This document shows, one piece after another, positions 44,373-53,952 of a stretch of 64,000 bases of DNA. The position numbers and the translations under genes are program-made. The notes under the pieces were generated by a model. The model was given only the letters and a program-made list of their open reading frames with translations, was not told the DNA's origin and searched no databases. Numbering within the stretch: position 1 is the first letter of the stretch; every line of letters starts with the position of its first letter. The DNA is from Heterocephalus glaber (taxonomy: Eukaryota > Chordata > Mammalia > Rodentia > Bathyergidae): positions 3,783,206-3,847,205 of the forward strand of contig NW_004624801.1 in assembly GCF_000247695.1 (NCBI RefSeq), read 5' to 3'.

Positions 44373-45262
44373 ACAGTGTCAGTCTCTGTGGGGAGGATGG
44401 AGCAGAGGCTCAGAGGAGCACTGGGCACAATGGCAGGAAACTGGGTGCAGGCCCTGGTTTGCCTACCAACAAGCAGGAGCTCCAACTTCCTCACCTGAAG
44501 ATGAAGAGGTTGCCTGGTGCCAAGCACAGGTTTTCCTGCTGTTGTGGCTCTAAGTGGCCAGGGGGGCTCTGGCTTCTAGTCAGTGCCTAGGCCTCAGGTC
44601 TGGCCCATGGGTCAAGGGAAGAGCAGGCTGAATGGAGATGGAGGCTTCCTGTGGCTGGGTCCTCCTGCATCTTGCAGCAGGGCTGGGGGATGGAGTGGTG
44701 CAGAGCTGAGCTGACATGGACTTAACCATTGCTCCTTGTCTGCCAGCCTCTGGCCAGTGCAGGGCTTTGCGTGCCTCTCTCTGACACAGCAGTCTGGACA
44801 CACAGGGTGCCAGGACTGCCCAGGGCCCCCACAGCCTGGCCTCCCCTGAACACCTCCCCTGAACCTCTGTCTGACCCTAGTCCACCTTCTCTGGGGACTT
44901 AGAGGAAGGCCCAGGCTGAGCAGGTTCAGTCCAGCACCTCCTGGTTTGGACGAGTCCCTGAGCAGGGCATGCAGGGGGGCAGCGAGGGCCAGGCTCGGGC
45001 TACACCTCCCCAGCCTCTGGCCCAGCACAGTCTTTCCTTGTCTTCCTCACAGTGACCCAGGCAGAGCCCTGGGGTGGCACTGATGTGCTGAGATGGTCTG
45101 GGCCCCATGCCCTGGAGCCTGGTACCCCCTACTCCATACTTCTGAGGTTGCCCCAGACTGGGCTGTATATGGTGTGGGCGCAGAAGGTAGGGGCCAGGGC
45201 AGGTTAGGGGAGAAATAGGTAGCATGAAGATAGCACAAAACAGCAAGATGCTATGGTGAAGA
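44373..45262. other. GC-rich non-coding stretch
   Basis: No repeat recognised. Frames of 127 and 138 codons on the minus strand overlap one another and carry no domain. Confidence 0.45.
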
Positions 45263-45588
45263 TGTATTAGTCTCCTTACTGTTGCTGGGACAAAATGTCT
45301 GACATACACAGCTTAAAGGAGGAGAGGTTTATTTTCACTCACAGTTTCAGACACTTCAGTCCATGGTTGGGTGGGTTCAAAGCAAAAGCATCATGGTGGA
45401 AGAGTATGGCAGAGGAAGACTGCTCACCTCATGGCATCTGGGTAGAGCCAGAGAGGAAGGGGCCAGGAACCAGAAGCTGTCCACTAGGTCACATCCCCAT
45501 GAGCCACCCTGGCACACACAAAATGTGCTTTACTAATCTCCTACGCATCTCTCAAGCCAATCAAGTTGACAATCAAGATTAACCATTG
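45263..45588 (-). mobile_element. ERVL/MaLR-type LTR relic
   Basis: Antisense LTR: 'TGTATTAGTCTCCTTACTGT', 'GCTGGGACAAAATGTCTGAC', 'CAGTCCATGGTTGGGTGG', 'GACTGCTCACCTCATGGC', ending 'GCCAATCAAGTTGACAATCA' and AGATTAACCAT. Its end is the reverse complement of the starts of the 23.9 and 57.6 kb LTRs, placing all three in one family. Confidence 0.7.
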
Positions 45589-45592
45589 CTCC

Positions 45593-45787
45593 AAATGTGG
45601 TGGCACACACTCTAGCTACTCAGGAGGCTGAAACAGGAGGATAGCAAGTGTAAGGCCAGGCTGGGCAATTTAGTGAGAATAAAAATAAGATAATAATAAT
45701 AATAATAACAACAACAACTCCAACAATAGACTGGGGATGTCGCTCAGTGATCCCTGGCTGTGATCTATCCCCAGCACAGAAAAAAAA
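45593..45787 (+). mobile_element. B1-dID dimer SINE
   Basis: B1 half ('TGTGGTGGCACACACTCTAG', 'CAGGAGGCTGAAACAGGAGG'), linker expanded into (AAT)n/(AAC)n at 45684-45718, then dID 'GACTGGGGATGTCGCTCAGT' and 'ATCTATCCCCAGCACAG' with an A8 tail. Confidence 0.85.
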
Positions 45788-45789
45788 CT

Positions 45790-46265
45790 TTAGCCATCAA
45801 GGGCCAGTCCTGTCCAGAGTCACCTGTGCCATGTGGGCAGCACCCTATCTGTTTCACTCAGGGTGTACAGATGAGAGCAGGGTTGGGCACCACAAGCGGA
45901 TGCATCTCAGCCGACAGCCCTGCTGCTGGGAGAACAGAGCGCGTCTGACCCACGCTCCCAGCCTCCTCCCTAGGCCCACCACCTCCCTCTTCACTTCTCT
46001 TCTGTCCCCTCAAGAGCTCCCCCTCCCCCGAGGTTTGGGGTCTCCCATGTACGGATTTCCAGAGGAACCTGCCCTTCCTGAGCCTCTGCTGTCCGAGTCA
46101 CTCCGCGGCGCCATGTCCCACCTTGTGCACGTGCTCTTTGGAACCCCTCCCAGCCCATCTCCTCGCTGTCACCAGCCCTCCTCTGCCCCTTCACAGCATC
46201 ACTTCTCCAAAGGGTGGCCCCTGCTCCCTCTCGCTCAGTGTGCACTTTTCTCTCCATTGTGGGGA
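45790..46265. other. pyrimidine-rich non-coding stretch
   Basis: Strongly C/T-rich. A 193-codon plus-strand frame (45747-46328) starts inside the SINE and ends in L1 sequence, so it is not a gene. Confidence 0.55.
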
Positions 46266-46680
46266 AATCTACAGCACAGGACATCTACCATCTTCCCCCT
46301 TGTGAACTGTGCAAGTTCATGGCATTAAGTCCATTCAAAATAGGCGATTGTCACAGCTTTCTTTTCCAGAATGTTTTCATCCTCTCAAATTCTGTAACCA
46401 TCAGGTAGCAACTCCCCCTTCTTCCCTCCCACTCCATTCCCTGGTCACATCTATTCTCTCTGTCTCTGAATTTGCTTAATCTAGAAAGTTCATATAAGTG
46501 GAACCACAATATATGGCCTTTTGTGCCTGGTTTATTTCACTTTGTATAAGGCTTTGAGGTTCATCCATATGGTGGGACGTGTCAGATCTCCATTTCTTTG
46601 CATAGATGAGTAGTGTTTCCTTGCATGCATGGACTGTGTTTTGATGATATCCTATTCATCCATTATGTCTTCTCCCTCTA
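46266..46680 (-). mobile_element. L1M fragment
   Basis: Antisense old L1: 'TTCATGGCATTAAGTCCATT', 'TCTAGAAAGTTCATATAAGT', 'GGAACCACAATATATGGCCT', 'TTTTGTGCCTGGTTTATTTC' and 'GAGGTTCATCCATATGGTGG'. Classic L1M segments in order. Confidence 0.75.
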
Positions 46681-46794
46681 GAATATACTGCTTTCATCCC
46701 TTCTCTACTACTCTGAGTCTCTACTGTAGGACCCTAGAATAAGCCAACATTTTCTCCCATCACCATTTCAATAGCCTTTTCTCTGGCCTCCTCA

Positions 46795-47398
46795 AAAGAA
46801 ACCCGGCTTTATCGAGATATAATTTATTTACCGCAAAAGTCACCCCTTCAAAGTGTACAATTCACTGGCTGCTAGTATATTCCAGGTGTGTGCAGCCATC
46901 GCCACAATTTTAGATCATTTTCATCACCTCTGAAAGAAACTCCATACCCTCCAGCCATCACCACCCCAAACAGTGGTCCTTCTCCAGCCCTAAGCCACGG
47001 CTAAGCTACCTTCTGCTGTTATAGACAGGCCAACCGTGAACATTTCATTTAGCTGGAGTCATTGTGTACATGCTCCTCTGTGGCTAGTTGCCTTCACACA
47101 GTACCACGTTTCTGGGGCTTATTCACTCTGTGATAGTTGTTGATACGTCATCCTTTTCCTGATCACATAATATTCTGTCACATTCACATTTTACCCCTCT
47201 GTTCAGCAATCAGTGGACATTTGTTGGACATTTGAGCTATTGCTAATAATGCTACTGTGGACATTCCTGTGCACATTTGTGCATGGATGGTTGTTTTCAT
47301 TTCTCTTGCGTCTGTACCCAGGAGTAGAATCTCTGTGTCATGCATAGTGACTCTCTGTCTAATTGCCAGACTGTTGTTCAAGGTGACTGTACCACCTC
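46795..47398 (-). mobile_element. L1M fragment, second copy
   Basis: Antisense old L1: 'TTTATCGAGATATAATTTAT', 'AAAGTGTACAATTCACTGGC', 'GCAGCCATCGCCACAATTTT', 'AACATTTCATTTAGCTGGAG', 'TTTTCATTTCTCTTGCGTCT' and 'TTGCCAGACTGTTGTTCAAG'. It covers the same part of L1 as the fragment just upstream, so these are two separate insertions or a local duplication. Confidence 0.8.
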
Positions 47399-47469
47399 CT
47401 GTCTTCCTCTTTCAAATCTGCCAGCAGTAAGTGGCTTTGCAGCTCATCACTCTGATCTCTTCTCTCCGT

Positions 47470-47660
47470 CTCTGTTCACACCATCTTCCCCCAAGCACAG
47501 CTGTCTCTCCTCCCTTCTCATAAGGACACCTGTCCTTTGGGTATGACCTCATCTTACCTGCTTCTGTAGGTAATAACTCTATTTCCAAATAAGATCATAT
47601 TCTGAGGTTCTGGGGAAAACATAAACTTTGGAGGACACTATTCAATTCAGTCTGTTCTTC
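47470..47660 (-). mobile_element. MLT1-class LTR fragment
   Basis: Antisense MLT1: 'ATAAGGACACCTGTCCTTTG', 'GTATGACCTCATCTTACCTG', 'CTATTTCCAAATAAGATCAT' and 'ATTCTGAGGTTCTGGGG', ending near 'AATTCAGTCTGTT'. Confidence 0.65.
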
Positions 47661-49075
47661 CTGTCTCAGCTCACATTTCATCTCCTTCCCACTCCCACCT
47701 CCACACCACCCCAGTTTCCTTTTCCCACTTTGTCTTACTGTTCCTTGACACCTTTGCAAGCTATACTGGCTGCTGATGATTTATCCAGGGGTGCAGTGGT
47801 GTATACCTGTTGTCCAAGCTACTTTGGAGGCTGTGGCAGGAGGATTCCCTGAGCACAGGAGTTCATTGGTGTTGATATCTGTGACTCACCCCTTTTCCAT
47901 GCTGATGTGAAAGTCTCTGAAGGCAGCCTTCTGGTCTACCTGCATTTCCCTTGGACATGGGACCCTGTTCCCAAACCTGGAGTAACTGTCCAGGAGCCTG
48001 GAAGGAGAAAGGGAAGACTGATCCTGCAAGAGGAAGGCTGAGCACGAGACATTCTGGGGTGCAAGTGATCTGCCTGCACCTTGGAAGTAACCACGTGTCG
48101 AAGACTTATGAGTGGAAGCATCACCCACTTGTGTTCTTGACAGTGCCTGTTACCACAGCCCAACCCAGCCACCCTGGTGACAGTGTTAGCTCTGAGGGGC
48201 AGGACCCAGGCATCCAACCCTCTCTGAGCATCAGTGCTAGACAAGGATTCCTGAGAGCAAGCTTGGTACCTATGGGGCCAGGTCAGCACACCCCTGCTGA
48301 AACTCCTTCCCAGCATGACGTTTGAGCCGCAAGGGCTGCTGCTTCCTATACAACAGGGTCAGACTTGGGTCTGCAGAAGGGGCTGGGAGGCCTGGTCACC
48401 CCAGGCCACTTGGACTGGAGACACTGAAGATGTGCCAGGGACTCTGTGGTGCGCCCTTGTTGGCAGCCTCAGACTCCTGGCCATCTGTCTTGCTCATCTC
48501 TGCAGAGACGAGGAGATTTGGAGTCGGATGCGGTGAAGAATCTGTCACTGGGAAGAGAGGCTGTCGCAGGGGAGGCAGCTGTGGAGTGCCGGCACACTGG
48601 GACACTCGCTCTGCAGCCTGGGCAGAAATAGAAGCCATGAGCTGTGGTGTGTTTGGTGTCTGGCATCCTGTGGCTGCTCTCGGGCTTCAAGTACCTGCCA
48701 GGAGCAGAGTGGGAAATGGTAAACCGAGGTGTGAGATTGCAAAAGCAGCTTGACTTCTCCCCACCTTCCTACATCTTTCCCTTTGCAATGAGACTTTGCA
48801 GCTTCTCCCAGGAGATGGAGTCTGTCCCACCTGCACCAGCTTCTGTAACACATTAACTGGGCAGCTTAGTGGCATAGTAAGTCCAAAGTCAAGGTGTCTG
48901 CATATCCTTGAGGCTCTAGGGAGGAAGCCCTCCGTTGCCTCTCTCCTCACTTCCGATGGCAGCTGTCTGACCTTGGCATTCTTGGCATCACTCCAGTCTC
49001 TGCCTGACTTCAGGGGGACCTGACTTCACATGATCATCAGTCTCTGTGTCTTCCTTTTTTCTTATAAAAATGCTG
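47661..49075. other. non-coding stretch with a SINE scrap
   Basis: Apart from a B1 fragment at 47788-47862 nothing is recognised. Frames up to 143 codons overlap on both strands without domains. Confidence 0.45.
47788..47862 (+). mobile_element. truncated B1 SINE
   Basis: 'GGGGTGCAGTGGTGTATACC' and 'AGCTACTTTGGAGGCTGTGG' followed by CAGGAGGATTCCCTGAG form the first part of a B1. No A-tail or ID half follows. Confidence 0.7.
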
Positions 49076-49077
49076 GT

Positions 49078-49290
49078 CAAGCCAGATGTGGTAGTGCATG
49101 TCAGTAATCACAGCACTCTGGGAAGTTGAGGCAGGAAGATCTGAGTTCAAGCCCAGCCTGGACAACTTAGTGACTAAGTGAGATCCTGTATCGAAATAAC
49201 AAATAAACAAGGACTGAGGAAGTCACTCAGTGTGAAGGCCCTGGGTTCAATCCCCAGTATCACTAAACAAACAAACAAGCAAACACATAA
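49078..49290 (+). mobile_element. B1-dID dimer SINE
   Basis: B1 half 'AAGCCAGATGTGGTAGTGCA', 'GTTGAGGCAGGAAGATCTGA'; dID half 'GGACTGAGGAAGTCACTCAG' then 'AAGGCCCTGGGTTCAATCCC' and a (CAAA)n tail to about 49290. Confidence 0.85.
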
Positions 49291-49317
49291 ACCCAACCAT
49301 ACCACTGGTCATTCGTC

Positions 49318-49446
49318 ATCCAAATCTAGGATGTCATCTATCTGGAGATCCTTAACCTAATTACACCTGAAAGGCCCTATTTCCAAGTAAAGCCATATGA
49401 GGTTCTGGACAGACACGAATGGGGGGAGCACTACTCAACCTACTGC
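49318..49446 (-). mobile_element. MLT1-class LTR fragment
   Basis: Antisense: 'CTTAACCTAATTACACCTGA', 'AAGGCCCTATTTCCAAGTAA', 'AGCCATATGAGGTTCTGG' and 'CTACTCAACCTACTGCA' match the end of antisense MLT1. Confidence 0.6.
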
Positions 49447-49449
49447 ATC

Positions 49450-49832
49450 ATGGTGAGTCTGTACTGGCCTTGCATCTTGCTATGGCCAGAATAGAACATG
49501 GTAGAAGTGACGGTGTTCATTCTAAGGCTGAGAAGCATCCTCTCTTGTTCCACAAACCCTGAGGCTACCTGTGAACAGGACAGAAGATGAAGAATAGCAC
49601 AGAGAAAGGCCCCTGTCAGTCTAGTGGACAAAGGTGGGACCATCCTAGACCATCCAGGCTCATGCCTACCTAGCAACTGTGAAAATGGACCTAGCGGGGC
49701 TCTGTGAAGCTCAGCAGAACACCTGAGAGCAGCTAAGCCTACCTGAACCAGCAACCCACAGAGTCACGACTGAATAAATGCCTGAGTTTGGACTGGTTTG
49801 TTATCCAGCAATAGATAACTGGTTCTCAAGGC
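49450..49832 (+). mobile_element. ancient LTR relic, family uncertain
   Basis: 'CTGAACCAGCAACCCACAGA' then 'GTCACGACTGAATAAATG' and 'GGTTTGTTATCCAGCAATAG' followed by ATAACTGGTTC form a recognisable mammalian LTR 3' part. The 5' part is too decayed to delimit. Confidence 0.5.
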
Positions 49833-50405
49833 GTCCCTGGTTCAGAGTAAATGAAAGAGGAGGGTACCATTTCTGGGACCTGCCTGAGTGTAGCAAAAAC
49901 CAGCAGCTTAAGACTGGACCATCTGCTAGTGCCCTGGCTGTCTAGACATGTCCTGGCCACTGTCAGAAACAACAGAGAGCTGGATTCAGCAGTGCGTGCA
50001 CACTTCTACATCTCCCAGCATCCCTTAATGTGAAGCCGTGCACAGCAGTGCCTAAGAAAGGCATGGGGGATGGCGGTGATTATAGTGGAAGCTAGAATCA
50101 TAGCCAAGATGCAGAGGAAAAAATGCGTAACTGCCCACCAGCTTCTTCCACTCACTGCCTCGAATCTCTGGGAGCATGACCAGAGCTTGTTCTTCCTGAC
50201 CCTCCTTTTCTCAGTCACATGGAAGCCAAATAGTTGCCAGTTTAAAATCCCAGGGACAGGACCCCCTATGTGGCCAGGGCCACGGATTAAGAGCCTGAGA
50301 GCCAGTCATCAGCAGGAGCCTCAAAAATGCTGGCTGAAATTAATCACTTGCCTTGTGAGGGTATTTATTTTCTCCTTTATACCTGGAGAGAAATGGGCCA
50401 TGAAC
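49833..50405. other. non-coding stretch, nothing recognised
   Basis: No repeat named with confidence, though 'CATCTCCCAGCATCCCTTAA' at 50011 is a motif of old LTR or DNA repeats. Confidence 0.4.
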
Positions 50406-50650
50406 TGAAAATTTCCAGAGCAGTAGGCTGAACTTTTTGTCTGAATGGAAACAACTTTCTTTTAAAGTGCGACCATTTGCTCTATTCAATTCCACCATTA
50501 AAGGACAATGGCCAATTTTCTGGGGACCTGGGATGTCAGTTTTGTCTAAAGAGTGAGCGTGTGGGGAATTTACTAACCTGACTGTGATTGCTCATGAAAA
50601 CAAGTTATTTAACAGGATTTAAATACTGTGCTCTGGAGCTCAACTGCAGC
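50406..50650. promoter_or_regulatory. candidate conserved non-coding element
   Basis: Repeat-free: TTTTAAAGTGCGACC, CTATTCAATTCCACCATTAAAGG, GACAATGGCC (SOX-type ACAATGG), GAATTTACTAACC and TTATTTAACAGGATTTAAATAC. Flanked by unrelated repeats. Suggestive only. Confidence 0.35.
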
Positions 50651-50895
50651 GAAGAGGCAGCTGGAGGACAGGGCAGCAGATTTCCTGTCCAGAGCTTAAT
50701 GAGAGGAGGCAGGAGAAGAGCTGAGTGATCAGGAGGAGACAGGTGGTGGAGACAAGGACACCCTAGGCCACAGAGATGGGTGGGAGAAACCCAATCCAGA
50801 GAGGACTCTTGCTTTTTTAAAGGTTATGTTAAAATACATGTTCATTCATTCAATTACTTGTCATAAGTCTTATTCAATAAGTGTTTGTCTGCTAT
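50651..50895. other. short unique stretch
   Basis: Purine-rich then AT-rich with 'TTCATTCATTCAATTACTTG', possibly a scrap of L2. Nothing else seen. Confidence 0.4.
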
Positions 50896-51122
50896 GAGCC
50901 AGGCATGGTGGTCCACTCCTGCAGTCCCAGCCATTTGGGAGGCTGAATCAGGAGGATCACTTGATCTCAGAAGTTTACAACCCTGGGCCGGGGATTTAGC
51001 TCAGTGGTTCCGACACCTGCCTTGCAAGCGGAAGGACCGGAGTTCGATCCCCAGTACCAAAAAAAAAAGAAGTTTACAACCAGCCTGGGTAACATAGTGA
51101 GGCACTGTCTCAAAAAGAAAAA
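50896..51122 (+). mobile_element. B1 SINE interrupted by an ID SINE
   Basis: B1 parts at 50896-50982 ('CCAGGCATGGTGGTCCACTC') and 51068-51122 ('CCAGCCTGGGTAACATAGTG', A-rich tail) are collinear and are split by an ID insertion. This is a monomer B1 without an ID half of its own. Confidence 0.9.
50983..51067 (+). mobile_element. intact ID SINE nested in B1 with 14-bp target duplication
   Basis: GGGCCGGGGATTTAGCTCAG, TGGTTCCGACACCTGCC, GGAGTTCGATCCCCAGTACC and an A-tail. AGAAGTTTACAACC is duplicated without error at 50969-50982 and 51068-51081. Intact polymerase III A and B boxes. The perfect duplication marks it as one of the youngest insertions here. Confidence 0.97.
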
Positions 51123-51650
51123 AAAATGTTCAAGGTTCTCAGGTAGCATTAATCAAAAGCAGATACCAATCCTTGTGGGCTTCCTGGGGGAAGTACTTTG
51201 GAGGCAATTCTTAGCCTAATTTTTTGATGCTCCTGCCTGTCATTCCTTACTAAGCTCTTGAAAACTCCCCCACCTTGTGCTTGACAAATGAAGGGAAGGC
51301 CGGGGTGTGGGGGTTGGTATAGTAGACTGGTCTTCCGTATACTGACAATAGTCCCAGGTTATTGTATGGTCTGTATTTTCTTTGTAAAATGGGGATCATT
51401 ATGCATAACTGCGTGATCTCCTTCAGCATGGAACAGAGGACCTGACAGAGGTTCTGCCACTTTATGAGACACCTGTGAGACAACTCCTCTTCCCTCTTGG
51501 CCTTGTCACATTATTTCCTTTCTAAACTCCTGCCTAGAAGTTTGTCTCCCCAAGAAAAGATCCTCTCTAGCCAGGCATTCCTGAATGTTGGCCCCACAGA
51601 ACACTGTGGTAACTGAATTAACACGGGGTCAGGGTGTAAGATCCAAATCT
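51123..51650. other. non-coding stretch, nothing recognised
   Basis: No repeat or gene recognised. Confidence 0.45.
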
Positions 51651-51654
51651 TTTC

Positions 51655-51835
51655 TCCAAGACTCACCAGCAGTGTGCTGGCAAATGTTTATCTCCTTCAG
51701 TTCTCAGTATCTCAGAGAAATGTAGTACATGCTTCAGAGGGCTATTAGGACCAAATGAGGTGACTCACATAAAACCCTTTCCTAGGGGTCAGCACATAGT
51801 ATGTGCTCAATAAACGGTAGCTATTACCCATCATC
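51655..51835 (+). mobile_element. MIR SINE relic
   Basis: 'CTCACCAGCAGTGTGCTGGC', 'TATCTCCTTCAGTTCTCAGT', 'AGGGCTATTAGGACCAAATG' and 'GCACATAGTATGTGCTCAAT' followed by AAACGGTAGC follow sense MIR order. Confidence 0.7.
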
Positions 51836-52039
51836 CTCAGAAACCACAAGGGTGAATGAGGCTGGTTTCCAAGGGGACCAAAGCCCATTCTGCTACTTCC
51901 ATTGATTAAAAAAGAACACCAACAAAACCCCCAAAACATCCTTAATTGAAAAACAGAAGCAAAAACCTCCATGCCTCACCCACCTCAGCAAAGGCACACT
52001 GTCTCCTCCCCCAACCCCTCTGAGCCCTGCACCTTCCAA

Positions 52040-52310
52040 GTAGAAAGGGTTTCACATCCAGACTTAATTCGCTCAATTACTTCTGTTCACAGATTACTCA
52101 GGTCCCTGCAAGCCACACAGAGTCTTTGAAGACAGACTGTACGGGGCGAGAGAAGAGAAAATGCTCAATTATTGATACAAACGGCAGGGAAGAAACACTC
52201 TTTTCTCATTTGTTTGGAGAATGTATTCTCTGACCTCTTTATGCTGCAGCCTTACCTCCACCTTCTGTTTTGCTTACTCTAATTTCAAAATGGCTTTTCA
52301 TGTCCTGCAA
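52040..52310. promoter_or_regulatory. candidate conserved non-coding element
   Basis: 'GACTTAATTCGCTCAATTAC', CAGATTACTCAGG, 'GCTCAATTATTGATACAAAC' and 'TACTCTAATTTCAAAATGGC'. It holds four TAAT or ATTA cores and an ATTATTGAT (HOX/PBX-like ATTGAT), with no repeat signature. Confidence 0.35.
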
Positions 52311-52638
52311 AGCACTGTCCATGATGGATGGGAGAGTTGAGACAGGAGGGGAGAAGAGGGGTAAGGAGGGGAGGAGGAAGCAATCGCAGACGAGCAGTAG
52401 GATATCCTAACAACACACTCTATAAACCTCAAATCAGGACCCAGAGCCGGAGAGGATTGGTGTGTGCACATGTTTGGGATAAAACATCTGGGAGATGCTG
52501 GTTACCGAAATATTGGCATTTCAATGGTTTGTGAACACAAAGGAATGGAATTCTTGAAATCAGAGCTGTTCTAAAAAATCCAGTGTGAATGGTAACCATT
52601 GTAGGCCCGGCAAATTTAATATTGATTTAAAATTTGTT
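52311..52638. other. non-coding stretch, nothing recognised
   Basis: Purine-rich patch at 52340-52385, otherwise unique. Confidence 0.4.
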
Positions 52639-52641
52639 GCA

Positions 52642-52835
52642 AGCCAGGTATGGTGGTGCAGGCCTGTAATCCCAGCACTCTGGGAGCCTGAGGCTGGAGG
52701 ATTATAAATTCAAGTCCAACTAGGCAAATTACTGAGACCCTGTCTGTAAATAAGAAATAAAAAAGGGCTGGAGATGTAGCTCAGTACAAAGGCCCTGGTT
52801 CAGTCTCTGGTATTGCCAAAAAGAAAGACGGGGAG
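52642..52835 (+). mobile_element. B1-dID dimer SINE
   Basis: B1 half 'AAGCCAGGTATGGTGGTGCA', 'GGCCTGTAATCCCAGCACTC'; A-rich linker; dID 'GGGCTGGAGATGTAGCTCAG' joined to 'ACAAAGGCCCTGGTTCAGTC'. Low divergence from the other dimers. Confidence 0.9.
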
Positions 52836-53327
52836 AGAGGAAGAGATAGAAAGGAATTACATTTGTTACAAAGCAGAAAATCAGAAGTGAGTCCCACAGT
52901 CACACACAGCAATGGCAGTCTGTGGTCCCTACTGACATCAGGGCTTGTCATAGATGTGAAAGTCCCTCTTAGAATTTCTCACCGCCCTGAATATCAATTA
53001 TTTTTCATTAGTTAACTGTCATTTGGCATGTTGTTTGCCTAAGTGGTGTCTCCCCAGGTGTATCCTGACCTCTTGAGTGAAGGACCTGGCCCGGCTGCTC
53101 TGTACAGAGCTAACCCTGGAGAGGAACCCAGTGTGCTCGCAGAATGGATGAACGCATGCATGTTTTCAGCGTGCCCTTTAACTTGGAGGGATGCCGGGAA
53201 GAGGGTCACCAAGAAATCTCACAGTCAGGTTGGGGCCAGGAGTAGCTCTGCATCCCTAGCAGCCACCGTGGGCTAATCCAACCATGGACAGAGTGCAGGC
53301 AGGGCATGGCCACGGTCAGTCATCTGC
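52836..53327. other. non-coding stretch, nothing recognised
   Basis: 'TATCAATTATTTTTCATTAG' followed by TTAACTG (52992-53018) is an AT-rich patch that may be regulatory. Otherwise nothing recognised. Confidence 0.4.
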
Positions 53328-53952
53328 GGTGTGATCATAGAATATGGTGAGTGTTAAACATTTTAAAATATTTATTACAGTAAAAGACACATTGATATGA
53401 ATTCCCCTCAAGATGCCCCCCTGATTCAAACATACTTACCCATCATCCTTGCCACTTTCTGAAGCACTTCTTTGTGAACATCTTTTGTTTCGCTGTCCTG
53501 GCTGCCTCAATGTCCTGAATTTATTAATAATATTTACCTGTCGGGGCAACCCACTTTCCGGTCCCCTTTCTGTCTCTTTTAGGGAGAAGTTTTCTTTCTC
53601 CCAATAAATTTTTCCTACCCTTAAAAAAAAAAAGTACATTTACCTGTCATAGCCATTTTGACTTTCAGGAAAAGCCAGAGGTCCCAATGTGCCAGATCCA
53701 GTGAAAAAGGTGAATGAAGACATACCATAATGTTTTCACAAGCCCACCATTCCATATTCAGCACCATTCACCATATTTTGGATCACACCTTATAAAGTCA
53801 CAAAAGACAATTTCCAGAACTGCTTCAGAAAGTGGCAAGTACAATGGGTGAGCTCAAAGCGAGGAGGAGAATTTGGAGGGGGATTACTGGCAATGTCTTT
53901 TACTGTAATAAATTTTAAAATGTCAGCGTTCACCGTACTTGTTGATCACACC
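53328..53952. mobile_element. palindromic mariner-derived element, second copy (MARNA-like)
   Basis: Same architecture as the 27.5 kb copy: ends GGTGTGATCA and TGATCACACC, with an antisense transposase 3' end on the left and a sense one on the right ('TTCCAGAACTGCTTCAGAAA'). The arms pair over about 170-200 bp. Its left arm is split by a 95-bp insertion. It retains more of the middle than the first copy. Confidence 0.75.
53543..53637 (+). mobile_element. polyadenylated retrocopy of an LTR-derived RNA end
   Basis: Inserted in the mariner palindrome. The insert is about 80 bp containing GAGAAGTTTTCTTTCTCCC and AATAAA (53603-53608), followed 14 bases later by A11. ATTTACCTGTC is repeated at 53532-53542 and 53638-53648. 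The paralogous element at 27640 lacks the insert, giving the empty site. The body resembles the R-region end of a retroviral LTR, 5'-truncated. No viral gene is present. Confidence 0.7.

Noticed and set aside
45747..46328. 193-codon plus-strand open frame, the longest in the window
   Set aside because: It begins inside a B1-dID SINE and ends within antisense L1 sequence.
35048..51067. ID elements as tRNA genes
   Set aside because: They have A and B boxes but no cloverleaf with an anticodon arm, carry A-tails, and show target-site duplications, so they are SINEs.
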